64,000 bases of DNA, from positions 14,607,578 to 14,671,577 of the forward strand of contig NC_091014.1 in NCBI RefSeq assembly GCF_041296385.1, in the 5' to 3' direction. A program made the position numbers and the translations under genes. The notes beneath the pieces are model-generated. The model saw only the letters and a program-made list of their open reading frames with translations. It searched no databases and was not told the origin of the DNA. Shown here piece by piece: positions 34,901-44,680 of this stretch. The stretch comes from Aphelocoma coerulescens (Eukaryota > Chordata > Aves > Passeriformes > Corvidae). How positions within the stretch are numbered: the first letter of the stretch is position 1; each line of letters begins with the position of its first letter.

Positions 34901-37854
34901 AAGAAGGGAAGTATTAAAACAGCAGCTAAAAAATGAAACTGCTCCAGATTTCTTTTATCTGATCATCCCAATCACGATTTTTAAAGCATTAGCCATGGAG
35001 CAACCTGAATCTCTGTAGCACATCTTAGAACAACACAGGACATGAACAAGAGAAAGAGCTACTTGGTCAATGGCTAAGATGGTGCCTCAACCAAAACTAT
35101 AACAAATTTAACAAGAGAAGTTGGATCTACATGAAGGCAAGCACAGCAACAGATAGATCTACTGGGCTTTGCTGTTGCAGAGGCCATTCCCAAAATTCTA
35201 ATTGCAACAACTAAAATTTAAAGGAGATGTTGTACAAAAGAATCAGGCAAGCCTAACAAAGGTTGCTCCAGGTCTGAAAAGAAATCATTAAAGTGATATA
35301 ATTCCTGAAATAAGCTAATTTGACAATTTTCTGGAAGAACCTATGTCAAATAAATGCTTGGTATGAGATTACAATGTAACAGAAAAAAGCATTGAAGAAC
35401 TGGAAGCTTCTGAGGATGATAAACCACAACACACTTGGATACACCATGAATGCTATTTGCATTTTTGAGACAAATGTTTCTGAGTCAATTGAGAATTTCT
35501 TTCTGAAAGATAAGACAGGAAATTCTATGGCTTGTACAGGCAGCTGAATGGAAGACAGAATCTTAAAAAATAATAAATTCATGAATAATTTCACCTTAAA
35601 TCAGATCCGCTGAATATTTGCTAAGATTCTTAATAAATATTATAATCCTCTATGGAATTGGAACAAACACTTTCTTCTGTAACAGCTGTCAGCTCTCTAT
35701 AACCTGTGATAATTATCAGACAGATTTTATTCTTTAACAAGCCATGTAATCTAAGGCACTTAACACTATATTTTGCAAGACAATTTCATTGATCTTCACT
35801 TCAGATTGTTTGTGATTTGCTATGTGGTAATTACAGTATCTTTAACTACTACATGCCTAATTTTTCCCCAAAAACAAACCAAAATTGCAGTACTATCTCC
35901 CAGCAGGGCTGCAAGAATTAGGCAATTCTTGGGTACAACTACTGTCATATTCATTGCCAAACAATCAACAGAGCAATACAACACTTTTAAATGGTTAAAT
36001 CTACCTTGTTAATCATCAGTAAATATTTAGGATGTTCCCAATAGAGGGAAAAGGGATTGGTGGAAATGCTCAGTTATTTTGTTCCCTTCCAGCTTTTACT
36101 GACTGCCAGAATGCCATCTGTTGCCAGAACGGAAGATATTGTTTATAGATTCAGTTAGTCTGCTGAAATGTGGATATATAAGTTGCTGTCTGTAACAGGA
36201 GGAGAAATAGGTTTATAGTCAATACTGTTAATACTCTGAAGTTCTTTCTGATTTTCTTTTAATTAGACTTAGAATCCTCTTTTATAAAATTTATTAAATT
36301 GTATAAAATTCCCCTCCAACATTCAGAAAAAAAGTCACTATTCAGTCAATAATATTTGGTTTCAAGTAGTAAATGAGGCACTAACACACAGATGAGACAG
36401 AGGCTATTCTGCTATTCTAGTTAACGTGTGAGTGCATAGTCTAAACAATCAGATTTTCTATTTACAGAATTTTATACCATAATTTCCCACAAGGCTCATC
36501 ATGCTTAAAAAGATGGTGGGTTCAGATTTATAGGAAGAATATATTTTGATCAAGTTTGTTCCAGTGCAAGGTAAATTCTACAGCTAGGCAGAGGCTGCTG
36601 TCTTTGAAATCATGCCAACTTGTGCACTTATCAGGCAGAAAGCATGAGCTATTCCTTTAACATAATTTGAGTTTATTCTTTGTCTCATGAGTGAATGGTT
36701 TGCATTAAATGGTTTACTGTTTTAAGGCAGTTGTGTACCTTAAATCATGACCTTCTTATGCTAGATATGACATATAAAAGGGAAGGATCTGTATAAAGTA
36801 AGTAGATAAATCTTAAGAAAAAGGAAGTCTCACTATCTCAAATTTACAGACAGAGAACTGATGCTGAAGAGACCAAGGTGTAACAGAACCAGGAACTCAA
36901 CCCAGATCTCAACTCACCAACCTAATGCCCTAATCTCAAAGCATCTTTCCTGTAGATAATAAAGACAAAATGGTTTCTTAAGGGATAAAATAGTGACCCA
37001 GTTCTGCTGTCATTTATATTTTTGCAACTCTGCTGCTATCATCACAGTCACGGGAGGATGGGCACGGCAGTCTCGGAGCCTGTATGTGTATATATATCAC
37101 AGTACATGATGTAAGACACCCCAAAAATAGTGATTTTTGCAGCCAGAATTTTCTTGTCATCTTATAAGGCACCAAACATTATCAAAATACAGAATGAACT
37201 CCAACAGCAGCTGCTATTGAAGATAATTGACTATAACCAGTAAGTTTTCATGAACATCAATTAAGCCAACATTAAGAACTCAGCAAAAATTATCCTGTTA
37301 AACTGTTTAAAAGCATCAGTTCTAAGTGCTGATAGTGTAATGGAAGATGGACCTTAAAGACAGCAAACTGGGTCAACACCGCACTTGCTATATGCATCTT
37401 ACAAAAACACATTTGATGGAACATTGAAAAAGTAATCCAGTCCTTCTTGCTCTTCCTAGATATAATTTTTTTCTTCATTTAAAAATACCCCAGTTTCCTC
37501 CCTTAGAAACACAGAGGCTTAAAATGTAAACTCAGGTAAAATGAGAATATGGATTTTTTTGATGATTCTGATATATACATAGAGATACTTTGAACACCAA
37601 TATCTTTGGCAACTATTATTTTGGTACTTACCATGGTTTATCCCGTGACACTTTTGAAGGAAAGACTGTGTGCTGTTTGCTACTGGAGGTAAGTAGATTG
37701 TCTTTGGGCGTTTTGAATGGCTTTGAGTTGCTGCTGACAGGGTTATGGCCGCTGATACAGGATTTCGGTTTCATCTGTACTAGGGATGTCCTGGAATTAC
37801 AGGCTGGAGAAGCTGGAGAAGGGGAAGGTTTACACATTGAACCGTGTCTTCGTT
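7896..37854 (-). CDS. ATXN7L1: ATXN7L1, spliced coding region (nine exons, 5' part outside window)
   Basis: Joined coding sequence of nine exons: 223, 284, 83, 257, 193, 122, 952, 75 and 42 nt, which is 2231 nt or 742 residues plus stop. Every intron has GT/AG borders and every junction keeps frame. The product is recognised as ataxin-7-like 1 from the order of its blocks: the end of an N-terminal zinc finger (ERRH), a Ser/Pro-rich linker, the SCA7 domain, the RGYYVFDRRW block, a Ser/Lys-rich tail and a GRIRTLP end. From family knowledge, ataxin-7 anchors the deubiquitinase module of the SAGA coactivator and uses its SCA7 domain for histone contact; ATXN7L1 is a paralogue, so a nuclear chromatin role is inferred. 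No ataxin-7-like polyglutamine tract is visible. The paralogues ATXN7 and ATXN7L2 are less likely because the linker and tail match ATXN7L1 much better as I remember them. Upstream coding exons were searched for and not found here. Confidence 0.95.
7938..10921 (-). other. ATXN7L1: ATXN7L1 last intron
   Basis: A 2984-base intron. It holds a short CpG-dense patch at 8905-9030 and a plus-strand (CTG)5 run near 10660 that creates a spurious glutamine run in an antisense frame. Nothing else is recognised. Confidence 0.8.
10922..10996 (-). CDS. ATXN7L1: ATXN7L1 exon H (75-nt exon, IGKNSSVALSQSS)
   Basis: A short in-frame exon of exactly 25 codons between a tttttcag acceptor and a CAA|GTAAGT donor. 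It starts IGKNSSVALSQSSPSS and ends NPVHNRQ, matching the penultimate part of ATXN7L1 (the family has a similar GKNSS-LALSQSSPSS block). Both ends are phase 0, so skipping it would keep the frame and join exon G directly to the terminal exon. It is AT-flanked and far from its neighbours (about 3.9 kb and 3.0 kb introns). Confidence 0.93.
13070..13165. repeat. AT-rich alternating purine-pyrimidine tract
   Basis: Imperfect TA, CATA and TGTATA repeats, including an uninterrupted TA run near 13104-13117. Confidence 0.85.
14675..14696. repeat. Short TA microsatellite
   Basis: A TGTATATA…TATGTA run of about 22 bases in the intron. Confidence 0.85.
14892..15843 (-). CDS. ATXN7L1: ATXN7L1 exon G (large Ser/Lys-rich tail exon)
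   Basis: The largest coding exon: 952 nt with a tatttag acceptor and a CAG|GTAAGG donor. G completes Lys, then 317 codons follow: KIPPAADSPMPSPAAH, an Ala/Ser/Pro-rich part with SSYIMTSAMLSNAAF, the basic run SHKPSKTKTSKSSKVKDL, NKKKKPQ and a ten-serine run, the NGTSPLSAKSEPSGRTSL block, LSFDKSEGKKRKNSSSSSK, and KITKMPGMNSVH. The composition predicts a largely disordered region with several lysine clusters that could act as nuclear localisation signals (KKKKP, KKRKN). The frame stays open for 13 codons past the donor and then stops at 14850, so intron retention would give a different tail. Confidence 0.95.
15844..18438 (-). other. ATXN7L1: ATXN7L1 intron between exons F and G
   Basis: A 2595-base AT-rich intron. 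No repeat family or exon-like pattern was recognised; the frame at 16748-17038 on the plus strand lacks any known domain. Confidence 0.8.
18439..18560 (-). CDS. ATXN7L1: ATXN7L1 exon F (RGYYVFDRRW conserved block)
   Basis: A 122-nt exon between a ctttcag acceptor and an AA|GTAAGT donor. The 40 full codons begin FCSYGSRLMGRGYYVFDRRW and end VEKHLNSQMW, followed by AA that starts a Lys codon. This block, with its aromatic and basic residues, is the most conserved stretch C-terminal to SCA7 in the ataxin-7 family. Its role is not known to me; the pattern suggests a folded contact surface. It contains no Met-initiated open frame and would be missed by ORF calling alone. Confidence 0.95.
18561..20807 (-). 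other. ATXN7L1: ATXN7L1 intron between exons E and F
   Basis: A 2247-base intron with unsupported short open frames only. Nothing else was recognised. Confidence 0.8.
20808..21000 (-). CDS. ATXN7L1: ATXN7L1 exon E (Ser-rich and acidic segment, LDCHFSGHHPRPLG)
   Basis: A 193-nt exon bordered by a ttctag acceptor and a GGG|GTATGT donor, ending in phase 0. It encodes PSSANSINSNSSSNHSG, then a Pro/Leu stretch, SRLSSDEGEADGAEESDK and LDCHFSGHHPRPLG. The acidic DEGEADGAEES run followed by the Cys/His pair is shared by ataxin-7 paralogues. The open frame runs on into the intron beyond the donor, but the GTATGT site and the exact phase fit with the next exon show where the exon ends. Confidence 0.93.
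21581..21630 (+). repeat. (GATTA)10 pentanucleotide repeat
   Basis: Ten perfect copies of GATTA, directly abutting the low-coordinate edge of the LTR-like segment. Confidence 0.97.
21634..22080 (-). mobile_element. LTR-like segment of an endogenous retrovirus (probable solo LTR)
   Basis: On the minus strand the order is that of a retroviral LTR: two CCAAT-type words (CCAATCACCCC near 21930 and CCAATTAG near 21900), a TATA box (TCTATAAAAGAG near 21875), then a Cys/Leu-coding C/T-rich leader (CTGGATCTTCTCTCC near 21805) and a segment like the R-U5 part of avian LTRs (GCGGAACACGGTGATACACC near 21780). No gag, pol or env frame is present, so a solo LTR is the simplest reading. Exact ends and target-site duplication could not be fixed. 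Confidence 0.55.
22185..22425. other. GC-rich, CpG-dense block in intron
   Basis: About 240 bases with roughly a dozen CpGs (such as cccccgcagg, ccccgcggtgaccccggcggg split over 22260-22325) in an otherwise AT-rich intron. It lies just 5' of the LTR-like segment on the minus strand and may be part of that insertion, a small CpG island, or a separate insertion. Confidence 0.4.
23635..23891 (-). CDS. ATXN7L1: ATXN7L1 exon D (second half of SCA7 domain)
   Basis: A 257-nt exon with a tttttag acceptor and an AG|GTAAGC donor. It begins THSLNHRRAVPGRKKQFD, so it supplies the zinc-ligand His and the basic helical part of the SCA7 fold. It continues as ILLAEHKARSREKEV and then a Ser/Gln-rich segment ending AKSRPPNSILP. 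The last two bases begin the Arg codon finished by the next exon. Only 852 bases of intron separate it from exon C. Confidence 0.95.
23892..24743 (-). other. ATXN7L1: ATXN7L1 intron inside the SCA7 domain
   Basis: An 852-base AT-rich intron that separates the third Cys ligand codon from the His ligand codon. No repeats were seen. Confidence 0.85.
24744..24826 (-). CDS. ATXN7L1: ATXN7L1 exon C (first half of SCA7 domain)
   Basis: An 83-nt exon between a caaacag acceptor and an AAG|GTATTT donor. It encodes 27 full codons, starting REFDPNKHCG and ending CTRSLTCK, with a phase-0 end. It carries three Cys of the SCA7 zinc site, spaced C-X10-C-X5-C. The matching His lies at the start of the next exon (KTH). 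In ataxin-7 this atypical Cys3His domain is reported to bind nucleosomes. It was too short to appear as an independent open frame and was found by phase matching. Confidence 0.95.
24827..29670 (-). other. ATXN7L1: ATXN7L1 intron between exons B and C
   Basis: A 4844-base intron. It contains a 27-base tandem duplication (29019-29070). The plus-strand frame at 26413-26667 (84 codons) has no recognisable domain and is treated as chance. Confidence 0.8.
29019..29070. repeat. Two-copy 27-base tandem duplication
   Basis: A 25-base segment starting ggcatttcccacttaatgcc occurs at 29019-29043 and again, without mismatch, at 29046-29070, separated by AA. Confidence 0.95.
29671..29954 (-). CDS. ATXN7L1: ATXN7L1 exon B (VPVPVVSLEKIPN linker)
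   Basis: This 284-nt exon has a tctttcag acceptor and a CAG|GTGAGT donor. It opens with C to finish the Cys codon from the preceding exon and ends with G to begin the Glu of the SCA7 domain. The visible order is VPVPVVSLEKIPN, a Thr/Ser-rich stretch, SKSVPPSPEKILNGKG, DKKHQNGTKSSNKPYKRLS. The SPEKILNGKG block and the Lys-rich approach to SCA7 are ATXN7L1 hallmarks. The Thr/Ser stretch is the part expected to vary most between species. Confidence 0.94.
32436..32452 (+). promoter_or_regulatory. Isolated tRNA T-arm / Pol III B-box motif
   Basis: GGTTCGAAACC at 32439-32449 is an exact match to the B-box consensus GGTTCGANNCC. It can fold as a T-arm with a five-pair stem (32436-32440 with 32448-32452, two G-T pairs) and a seven-base TTCGAAA loop. 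No A box or remaining tRNA body is visible upstream. Confidence 0.35.
33100..33750 (+). mobile_element. Old degenerate CR1-type LINE 3' fragment
   Basis: The end (33707-33750) carries the characteristic CR1 3' sequence ggcagttggactaaatgatc followed by gtaggtcccttccagc. Upstream, words such as aacatttgctgatggaatcagg (33206), caataccaatgttgatgaa and aatatggcttccagtg follow the order of the last third of CR1 ORF2 with many substitutions. The left boundary is uncertain. Divergence suggests an old insertion. Confidence 0.6.
37632..37854 (-). CDS. ATXN7L1: ATXN7L1 exon A (end of zinc finger 1 and Ser/Pro linker)
   Basis: This 223-nt exon starts with AA completing a Glu codon after a ttacag acceptor and ends with TG before GTAAGT, giving the split Cys codon in KPC. 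It reads ERRHGSMCKPSPSPASPA and continues through KPFKTPKDNLLTSSSKQ to SRDKP. The His of ERRH should be the last zinc ligand of the N-terminal finger, whose other ligands lie on an upstream exon outside the window. The Met at 37837 (MCKPSP) is the first in-frame ATG and is a plausible start for a shorter isoform, although its context is weak (T at -3, T at +4). Confidence 0.93.
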
Positions 37855-40800
37855 CTGTAACAGAAAAGGAATTAATTTTACAACATGTCATAGGCTAAAA
37901 TTAAAAATATAAGTCAGGAGAGAGGAAATTGTTCTTCTCTATGCTAGTTACAACGATTTGCATCACTCCAAAGAACACCAGTTCATTACTGTTGTGAATG
38001 TAATCAAGCCAAATGATAATTAGAGAAAATCAGTTCTATGAAGTGCTCTGAAAAAAATGTAAAAAATAGTAAAATAAATGGCAATAATCTACCAGAAAAT
38101 CTGTGTGAGGTGCACTTGGTGTCCCAGCTACTTCACGCCACGAAGAAAGAAGAGTATGTAACAGCTAAGACAACTCAATAAAATGCTCTGTGACAGACAT
38201 GAGATTGCTCCTACAATGGTTTAAGATGAATTCATGTGACCTGGTTATTGGGCAGTTTTCTTTATTACTAACTTGTTCCAATTTTAATGAGAAACTATAA
38301 GGAAAACAACAGGAAGATTGAAAAGTAGCAAAAGGTCTACTGCTCCCAGCCCTTCCAGAGAGGTGGGCTCTGCCTCATTCACTTGGTTATCTCCAAGCAC
38401 CATTCAAGGTAAAAGGTTTTTTTTTTCCACACACAGCAAATGGCACGTGCAAAAAAAACCCCAGGAAGTTTTTGTCTCAGTAACAAACGTGCCATCCGGA
38501 GGTCAGCACTGCTCGCACTCGCACCAGAGACCTCTCAAGCACTGCAAAAATGCAAGGCCTGAGTGACCCCACACAAGACAGACAGGCCTCAGTGAAATTG
38601 GTTTGGTTTGGTTGGTATTATTATTTTTTAAAATATAAATGTCCTATCCCTCATATTGTTAAGTAGAAAGACTGCTTTGGCCATTCTTTACAAATCATAT
38701 CTTTCTCCAGAGTAGAAGTGCCAATGCTTGGCCAACCGGCTGCATCAGTGTGCAGCAAGCAACAGGCTTGTGCTGCGAACTTCAGCACAACTACAAAATA
38801 CTACAAGAAACAGGAGCTGACTTTTGCTATAAGATTTTTGAGGGGTGCTGTAGGTCTTGAACAGTCCTGTCAGCCCTATTTGTGAAGCACCCTTTCCCCA
38901 GCCCGCTGACCCTGCAGCAAGCCAGCCCTGGTGCTCCCTAGCCAAAGGCAGCAGCGGGCAGCACAGACGGGCTGGGGGAAGAGGAATTTTCCAGTCAGCA
39001 GGGCCTGGCTCGTTGGCACTGACTCCAGCTTGCTGGTGCCCAAACACCAAGAGCCTCCATAGCAGGCATCAGCCAGGTACCCCCACAACCAACACGGTAA
39101 CCAAATGTAGCAAGCGGAATGAAATCGTAGACCGAGAACTTCAGACAAGTTCAACATGCAGCAATTTTTCCTCGTCGAAAGCCTTCAGCACTTGAAGAAT
39201 ACAAGTGGGTGCGCTACTCTTTGAGCTTGAACAGCATCACCCAGTCAGCCAAGAGCAGGTTAAGGAAGCACCAGTGACCTGCTAATACATGGGAAGGTTT
39301 TGTATTTGCATCACCAACCCTGCACTTGCAAGTTTGATATTTCAAGGACAACTAAGAAAAATTTTCCCACAGAGAATCAAAACATGACAATTTGTCTGGT
39401 ATCCTCACAAGTAAAAACTTGCCAGTAGCAGAAGGATTCATCCATGATTAATTTGCAATAGGCAAATACCTCAAGAACAAAGAGAAATGCTTAAAAAAAA
39501 CTGTTTCTATTAGATCTCCAATGACTAAACAGAGACTTTTTCTACTTAAGATCAAGCACTTCCATATCTTCACATTCACAGCTTTAATTACCAATGCTGA
39601 AATTCCCTCCAGATTCTCCTGCAACTGATGAACAAAACAGTGTCAATTTTTTTCAAATACAAAAGTATCTCTTCTCACTCCCAAAATGTCCCCTTATCAT
39701 TTGTCAGTTTCCACCCCACCACACACTTCATTGTGCAGTCCCTGCCTTTAAAAGTCCTTTGCAGGATGCATTCATTTCACCTCACATTTGTGGTAACACC
39801 TGTGTAAGCTACACATCTGATTCTAAAATGCACAGTTCCATTCACAGACTATTTATTTTATTAAGTAATAGTTACTGTTTCAAGATTTACCAATCTTCTC
39901 AGCAACTATTTAATCAATTTTAAGTGATTAATTTGCAACTTTCCCATTAATTACTTGAGGACTGATGAAAATGAAATGCTATGCAACCAGCAAAATCAAG
40001 CCATATATAAAGTAAAACTTGGGAGAAAACATGATTTCCACACACATATTATAAAACCTTAGGATTAATTACTCCAATTTTCACCACAGCTACTGGTTTT
40101 CTCAAGCCTGACTGCCTTCTAGTAAACTGTGTCATCGATATCAGCCCTATGGATATGTTTGGAAATGAAATATATTACTCTGTTATTAAAATTCATCTTG
40201 TGGAAAGATGAACATTCAAGATACTGATTATCTAAATTTATATTTTAAAGTCATCTAAGTATCACATGCCATAGCAAGCTATTTTCTAACAGTCTTTTTG
40301 TACTGGATTTTTAGTCAAGCTAAATGTTTGGTGCTTTTCCCTAGGCAACTTTCTCAATTTATTAGCTCCCAAGAGCAAACCAGTACATTAACCTTGGATT
40401 TTTTACTCTAACATAGAATATGGTGGAAGAGGCACTGTTGTAATATGACAATATAATAAAGTGCATCCCACTACTTTAAGCAGATGTTTACTTAAAAGAT
40501 AGGGAAGGAAAAAATTACTTATTTTAGCAGAGTGTGTCAGATTGGTGGTCATTCTTGAGATCAGAACCAACTGCTATAATTAGCATTTCCTTCTACTTCC
40601 CCTCTTCCCCAAAACATGGCTACAGAAAGCCTTCCACCTTTTAAAGAGATTCTAATACACATTTGAGTATCATCAGCATTACTTGGCTTTTCTCCAAATT
40701 TCTTGGAATGGAAATGGAAACTGTGACCTCTGTAAAGTCATACAGGAGAAAGAATGTAAATAACCAGTGACACAACAACCATTGGTGTTTTAAGACACTG

Positions 40801-43800
40801 CTTGGACAAGTAAAATCTGCACATTTTCTCACAAAAGTTAATGTCACTTCAATGTCAGCAGAAGAAGATGGCAGCAACACTTTGCAGGTATGGCACAGTG
40901 GAGAGCTGGAAGAGTAATTCCCTCCAAAGGCACAGAAAATCCCTGTTTGAGCTGGGCAAGCATGGTTGCAAGAGGCTGTATTTGACAAAGGTGTGAATTC
41001 TCAGACAAATCTTGATGGTGAGGGCATAAATTTTAACTAAATATTAGTATATTCCTTCTCAAGAACTACCAAGTTGCCACTCACTTCTTCCTTCCTTACA
41101 ATGTATGTGGTAGTGAATCACCCTTAGATGCTGGTAATATGTTTCAGAGAAGTAATGGGAATATATGACAAAAGAAGAACACCATCAGCTGTCAGAATCA
41201 ACTGCTTATACCAGGGTGGTGGTGGATCCTCTATCAAACTGACTTTTGTGGTCACATCTGTTTTTAAAATTTCTTACTAACTTGTCTGCTCCTATTTTAC
41301 GTGTATACAAGGAATGACACACAATGTACAAATCTGCTATTATACAGCCTATGCAATAAATTAATGTGCGAATAATCAAATATTAAATATTTGATTAATC
41401 AAATATTAAATAATAAATATTCACATACTAACATATCCAGGAGATAATCAGCTATCTGTGTAACAGTTTCTATGCTCATTTGCAGTTCATATGTAGACAG
41501 ACTAGAGCTAGTTGAGGAGGTAAACTTGTATTCACACTGCTGTGGACATGGCTGTCCCTGTTCACATACACCAGTGATACAATCAGTGGACATGAATGAA
41601 ACTAAAGAGGAATGAAAGTTTTTGCCCCTAGAAATGATAAAACACTGCAAGGCAACTAGAGAACCAGTAATCACTGATAAGATACTAACCTAAATTCTGC
41701 ACACTTTTCAGCAATGCTATGAATGTGTGCTCCCGCTTAAAAGATAATTTTTCCGATTCATTTAAATACTTCTAAATGGATGCTTACATTCCCCATAAAT
41801 AACAGCACATATTCTGTTTTGTTTCTAAATACCAGGTGCTGTCAAATCCAAGAGCACAAGAGCACAATCAAAGTTACAATCCTCTTTACCACATTAATCC
41901 TTCTGCAACCTCTCAGCTGTCTCAGCACAGCCACTGCAGGCAAGTGACAAGCAACATCTGACTTATGCTGACAACAGTTAATGTATTAATGGCATTAATC
42001 TCAGAGGAAAGTTTAACACTCTCACTGAATTACTTCACTTTCTATAGAATCAATTTCAGATCAATATCTGTTATTTTTTCTATTTAATAGCAAGAGTCTA
42101 AAAGCCCAGCGCTACATTCTAATGTGCATTGCAAACTCTGCATCAGTGGCATTGCAAATGATCCTTAACTATTCCAGGAGATTCTCCATGTCCTATGGAA
42201 ACATGGATATAGTCCAACTTTCTCAGCCAAATCTGAATTGTTTGTAGATGTGAAGTCCTTATGTTGTTGGAGACCTAACAGTCCCTAAAACTCCAGAGCT
42301 TCTCTCCTATGCCCTGGTACTCCATTTTTAATCCTCCTTCTTGCATCCTGCACAATACAACCCCCTACCTTTCCCCAAATCTCTCCTGCAGCTGCCAAAG
42401 TCCTCCAGGTCTGCCTTTAAATCTGTAATTCCACTGGATCCTCTCTGATGGGTCACCAGGGAGTACTAGCAGCTGTTTTGCAGGAAACGCCACATCTCCT
42501 TCTAATCATAAGCAAAAAAAGCAAAGCAAGAGAGGGGCAACATGAGCTCCAGAGCCACAAGCACAGTGTGTGGGAAAATGAGGCAAAACCACATTCTGAG
42601 TAGAAAGTCTCTTTTCAGATTTTTGCCTCGACTCTTTCACACAAGATCGATCACTCACTTAGCTCACAGCAAACCTTACAATGACACTACAGCAAGTATG
42701 TTGCCAGTAAAATATGTCAAACATAGTAGTTTCCTACCAAAAAAGATCTTTATGTGATCCTGAAACTGCAGATATCTAATTTGGACTAGAAACAAAACCC
42801 CATTTCTTAGTATATCCCACCCACATCCACATTCTCACCCAACATGTGCTACTCAAAATTGATCAAGTGAATGGTTTTTGCCCAGTTAGTGTCTTCTCCA
42901 TCAATATGACAGACAATCGTGAAGGAAAAAAGTAATTATATAGTTTGAGCATAGAGAAAGAGATGCTTTTCGTCTTTCAGTGCTTTTTTTTTTTTTCAGA
43001 TAGTTGAAACAAAACAAGAAAAAAAACTCTTAATGTTGTCTGAAGACAGACACTAAAACTTTGTCAGCACGAGTCATTTTGAAACATTACTCTAGCATGA
43101 TCTGACTTCCTGCGTACAAGAGGCCTAAAGCAAAAGCCAATTTTAGGTTGACCCATGAATAACTCAGAGACCCTGTGTTATGGATTATAGCTTGGTATTA
43201 TACTTGGTAAAAAGAAACAAAATATAATTGCTAAAACTCAGAAAGGTAAGAAAGTTATTTGCTGCTAGTAAACATTTATAGAATAATAAAACTCCTTTTT
43301 AAGCTTGCATTCATCACAACACTTGAGTTCACAGCCCTTTTACTTAAAATAGCATAAAGTAACTGATCCAACTGCCCTTAACACAATATGAATACTGTTA
43401 CTCCCCATTTACAATATTTAAGCAGATGGTAATGAAATTTAGTATCTCATAGTCTTGTTGATGAATATGTTACTCATGGTAACTCATACACCATCTATGC
43501 ATAAATTACAGTTTTTCTATTTACATTATATCCTGAGGTGCTTTGTTGCACAGCCCTTCACTGTGCAAAGTTGAGCAATGTATACTAACAATTTCAATAA
43601 ACAGTAAATGAAACCTACCACCTTGTACTGATCCCAGTTCAAAGTTTGCAAATGTACTTGGCATTAATCCTAATAAAACCAAAAACAGAAAAAAACCCCA
43701 CACATGCCCGAAAAGCAACAGCCAGCAACTAGAAAATGAACAACCTAGACTCTTGCAGAAATGTGTCATCTTGCAGGAACTGGCAGCTGGTTCATAACAA

Positions 43801-43839
43801 GAATTCATAAACACCTTGTAAGCACTTTCATTTTGCAGC
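37855..43839 (-). other. ATXN7L1: ATXN7L1 intron 5' of exon A, part 1
   Basis: Intronic sequence if an upstream exon is spliced to 37854. A GC-richer part at 38860-39060 has only scattered CpGs. A palindromic AT element sits at 41374-41407. No coding exon was found. Confidence 0.6.
41374..41407. repeat. AT-rich palindrome with a third alternating copy
   Basis: AATCAAATATT at 41374-41384, its exact reverse complement at 41386-41396 after one A, and a third forward copy at 41397-41407. It could extrude a hairpin. Confidence 0.9.
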
Positions 43840-44680
43840 CACGGTCTGAAAAAACACTAGCAAAACCCAGTACGTGAGGTTAAACAAAAATAAAATTGGA
43901 TTTGAAGTTAGCAAACTACAGCATAATGTTGCTAGATTGAAAGATAACATTACCAGCTTTTTTGACAAAACACTATTCCAAGTCCAGCTGAAAAAGTTTG
44001 GAAATAATATCCGCAAACTGTTCCACCCTTCTTGCACTGCGCACTGGAAAGGAAACAGCACAGTCGGTTTCATTTTGATACTTCTTGTAAACTGACAAAG
44101 GAAATAAACTGCCAGCTCCAACCCCCGGACTGATCCGCTGCACAAAACACTGCTCAACAATCACAAGCTTCATTCCAGGTCAAATGACATAATTGGGAAA
44201 TTATCAAGTGCTAAAATAACCACCGTTCTGCTGGTGTTTATTTACAATAAACACAAGCTTCGCTTTCTGACAGAAACCCACTAAAACGATTCTCCATTTC
44301 ACAAAGTCTACAAGTGAGTAGGATCAGCAAAATTATGCAAAACATCCTGCTAGAAGAAGAAATGTAAACTGAGCCACTTACAGAGAGGAGCAGGCTGCCA
44401 ACTTAATCTGATTCTACGACGACTGTAAACATGTACTTTTGGAACGTGAAGCGATTCACATTGCCACAGATGCCGTCAGAGAAACACAGCAACGTGATTA
44501 GGTATTCTGCACACGGGGAAAAATCCGGCAGATGACCTGCCGCAGCAAATACCAGATCAGTGCTCGCACACACCAACTGTTTTGACTACAGGCACTTGTT
44601 AAGCACCAAGTTTCGGTCCTACCAGTTGGACACCAGAACTGAACCTGTGCCAAGAACAACACGAGCTGAAAACGGCTGCA
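43840..44680 (-). promoter_or_regulatory. CpG-enriched segment, candidate internal promoter or enhancer
   Basis: About two dozen CpGs are spread over roughly 840 bases, several times the density of the neighbouring intron, without high overall GC. On the minus strand a GTAAGTGG donor word follows 44382, so a noncoding first exon ending there could splice to 37854. There is no clear TATA box or initiator. Confidence 0.35.

Larger units (their letters stand above)
29955..37631 (-). other. ATXN7L1: ATXN7L1 intron between exons A and B
   Basis: A 7677-base AT-rich intron. It includes an isolated Pol III B-box-like motif at 32436-32452 and an old CR1 copy at about 33100-33750. Other short frames have no support. 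Confidence 0.8.
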
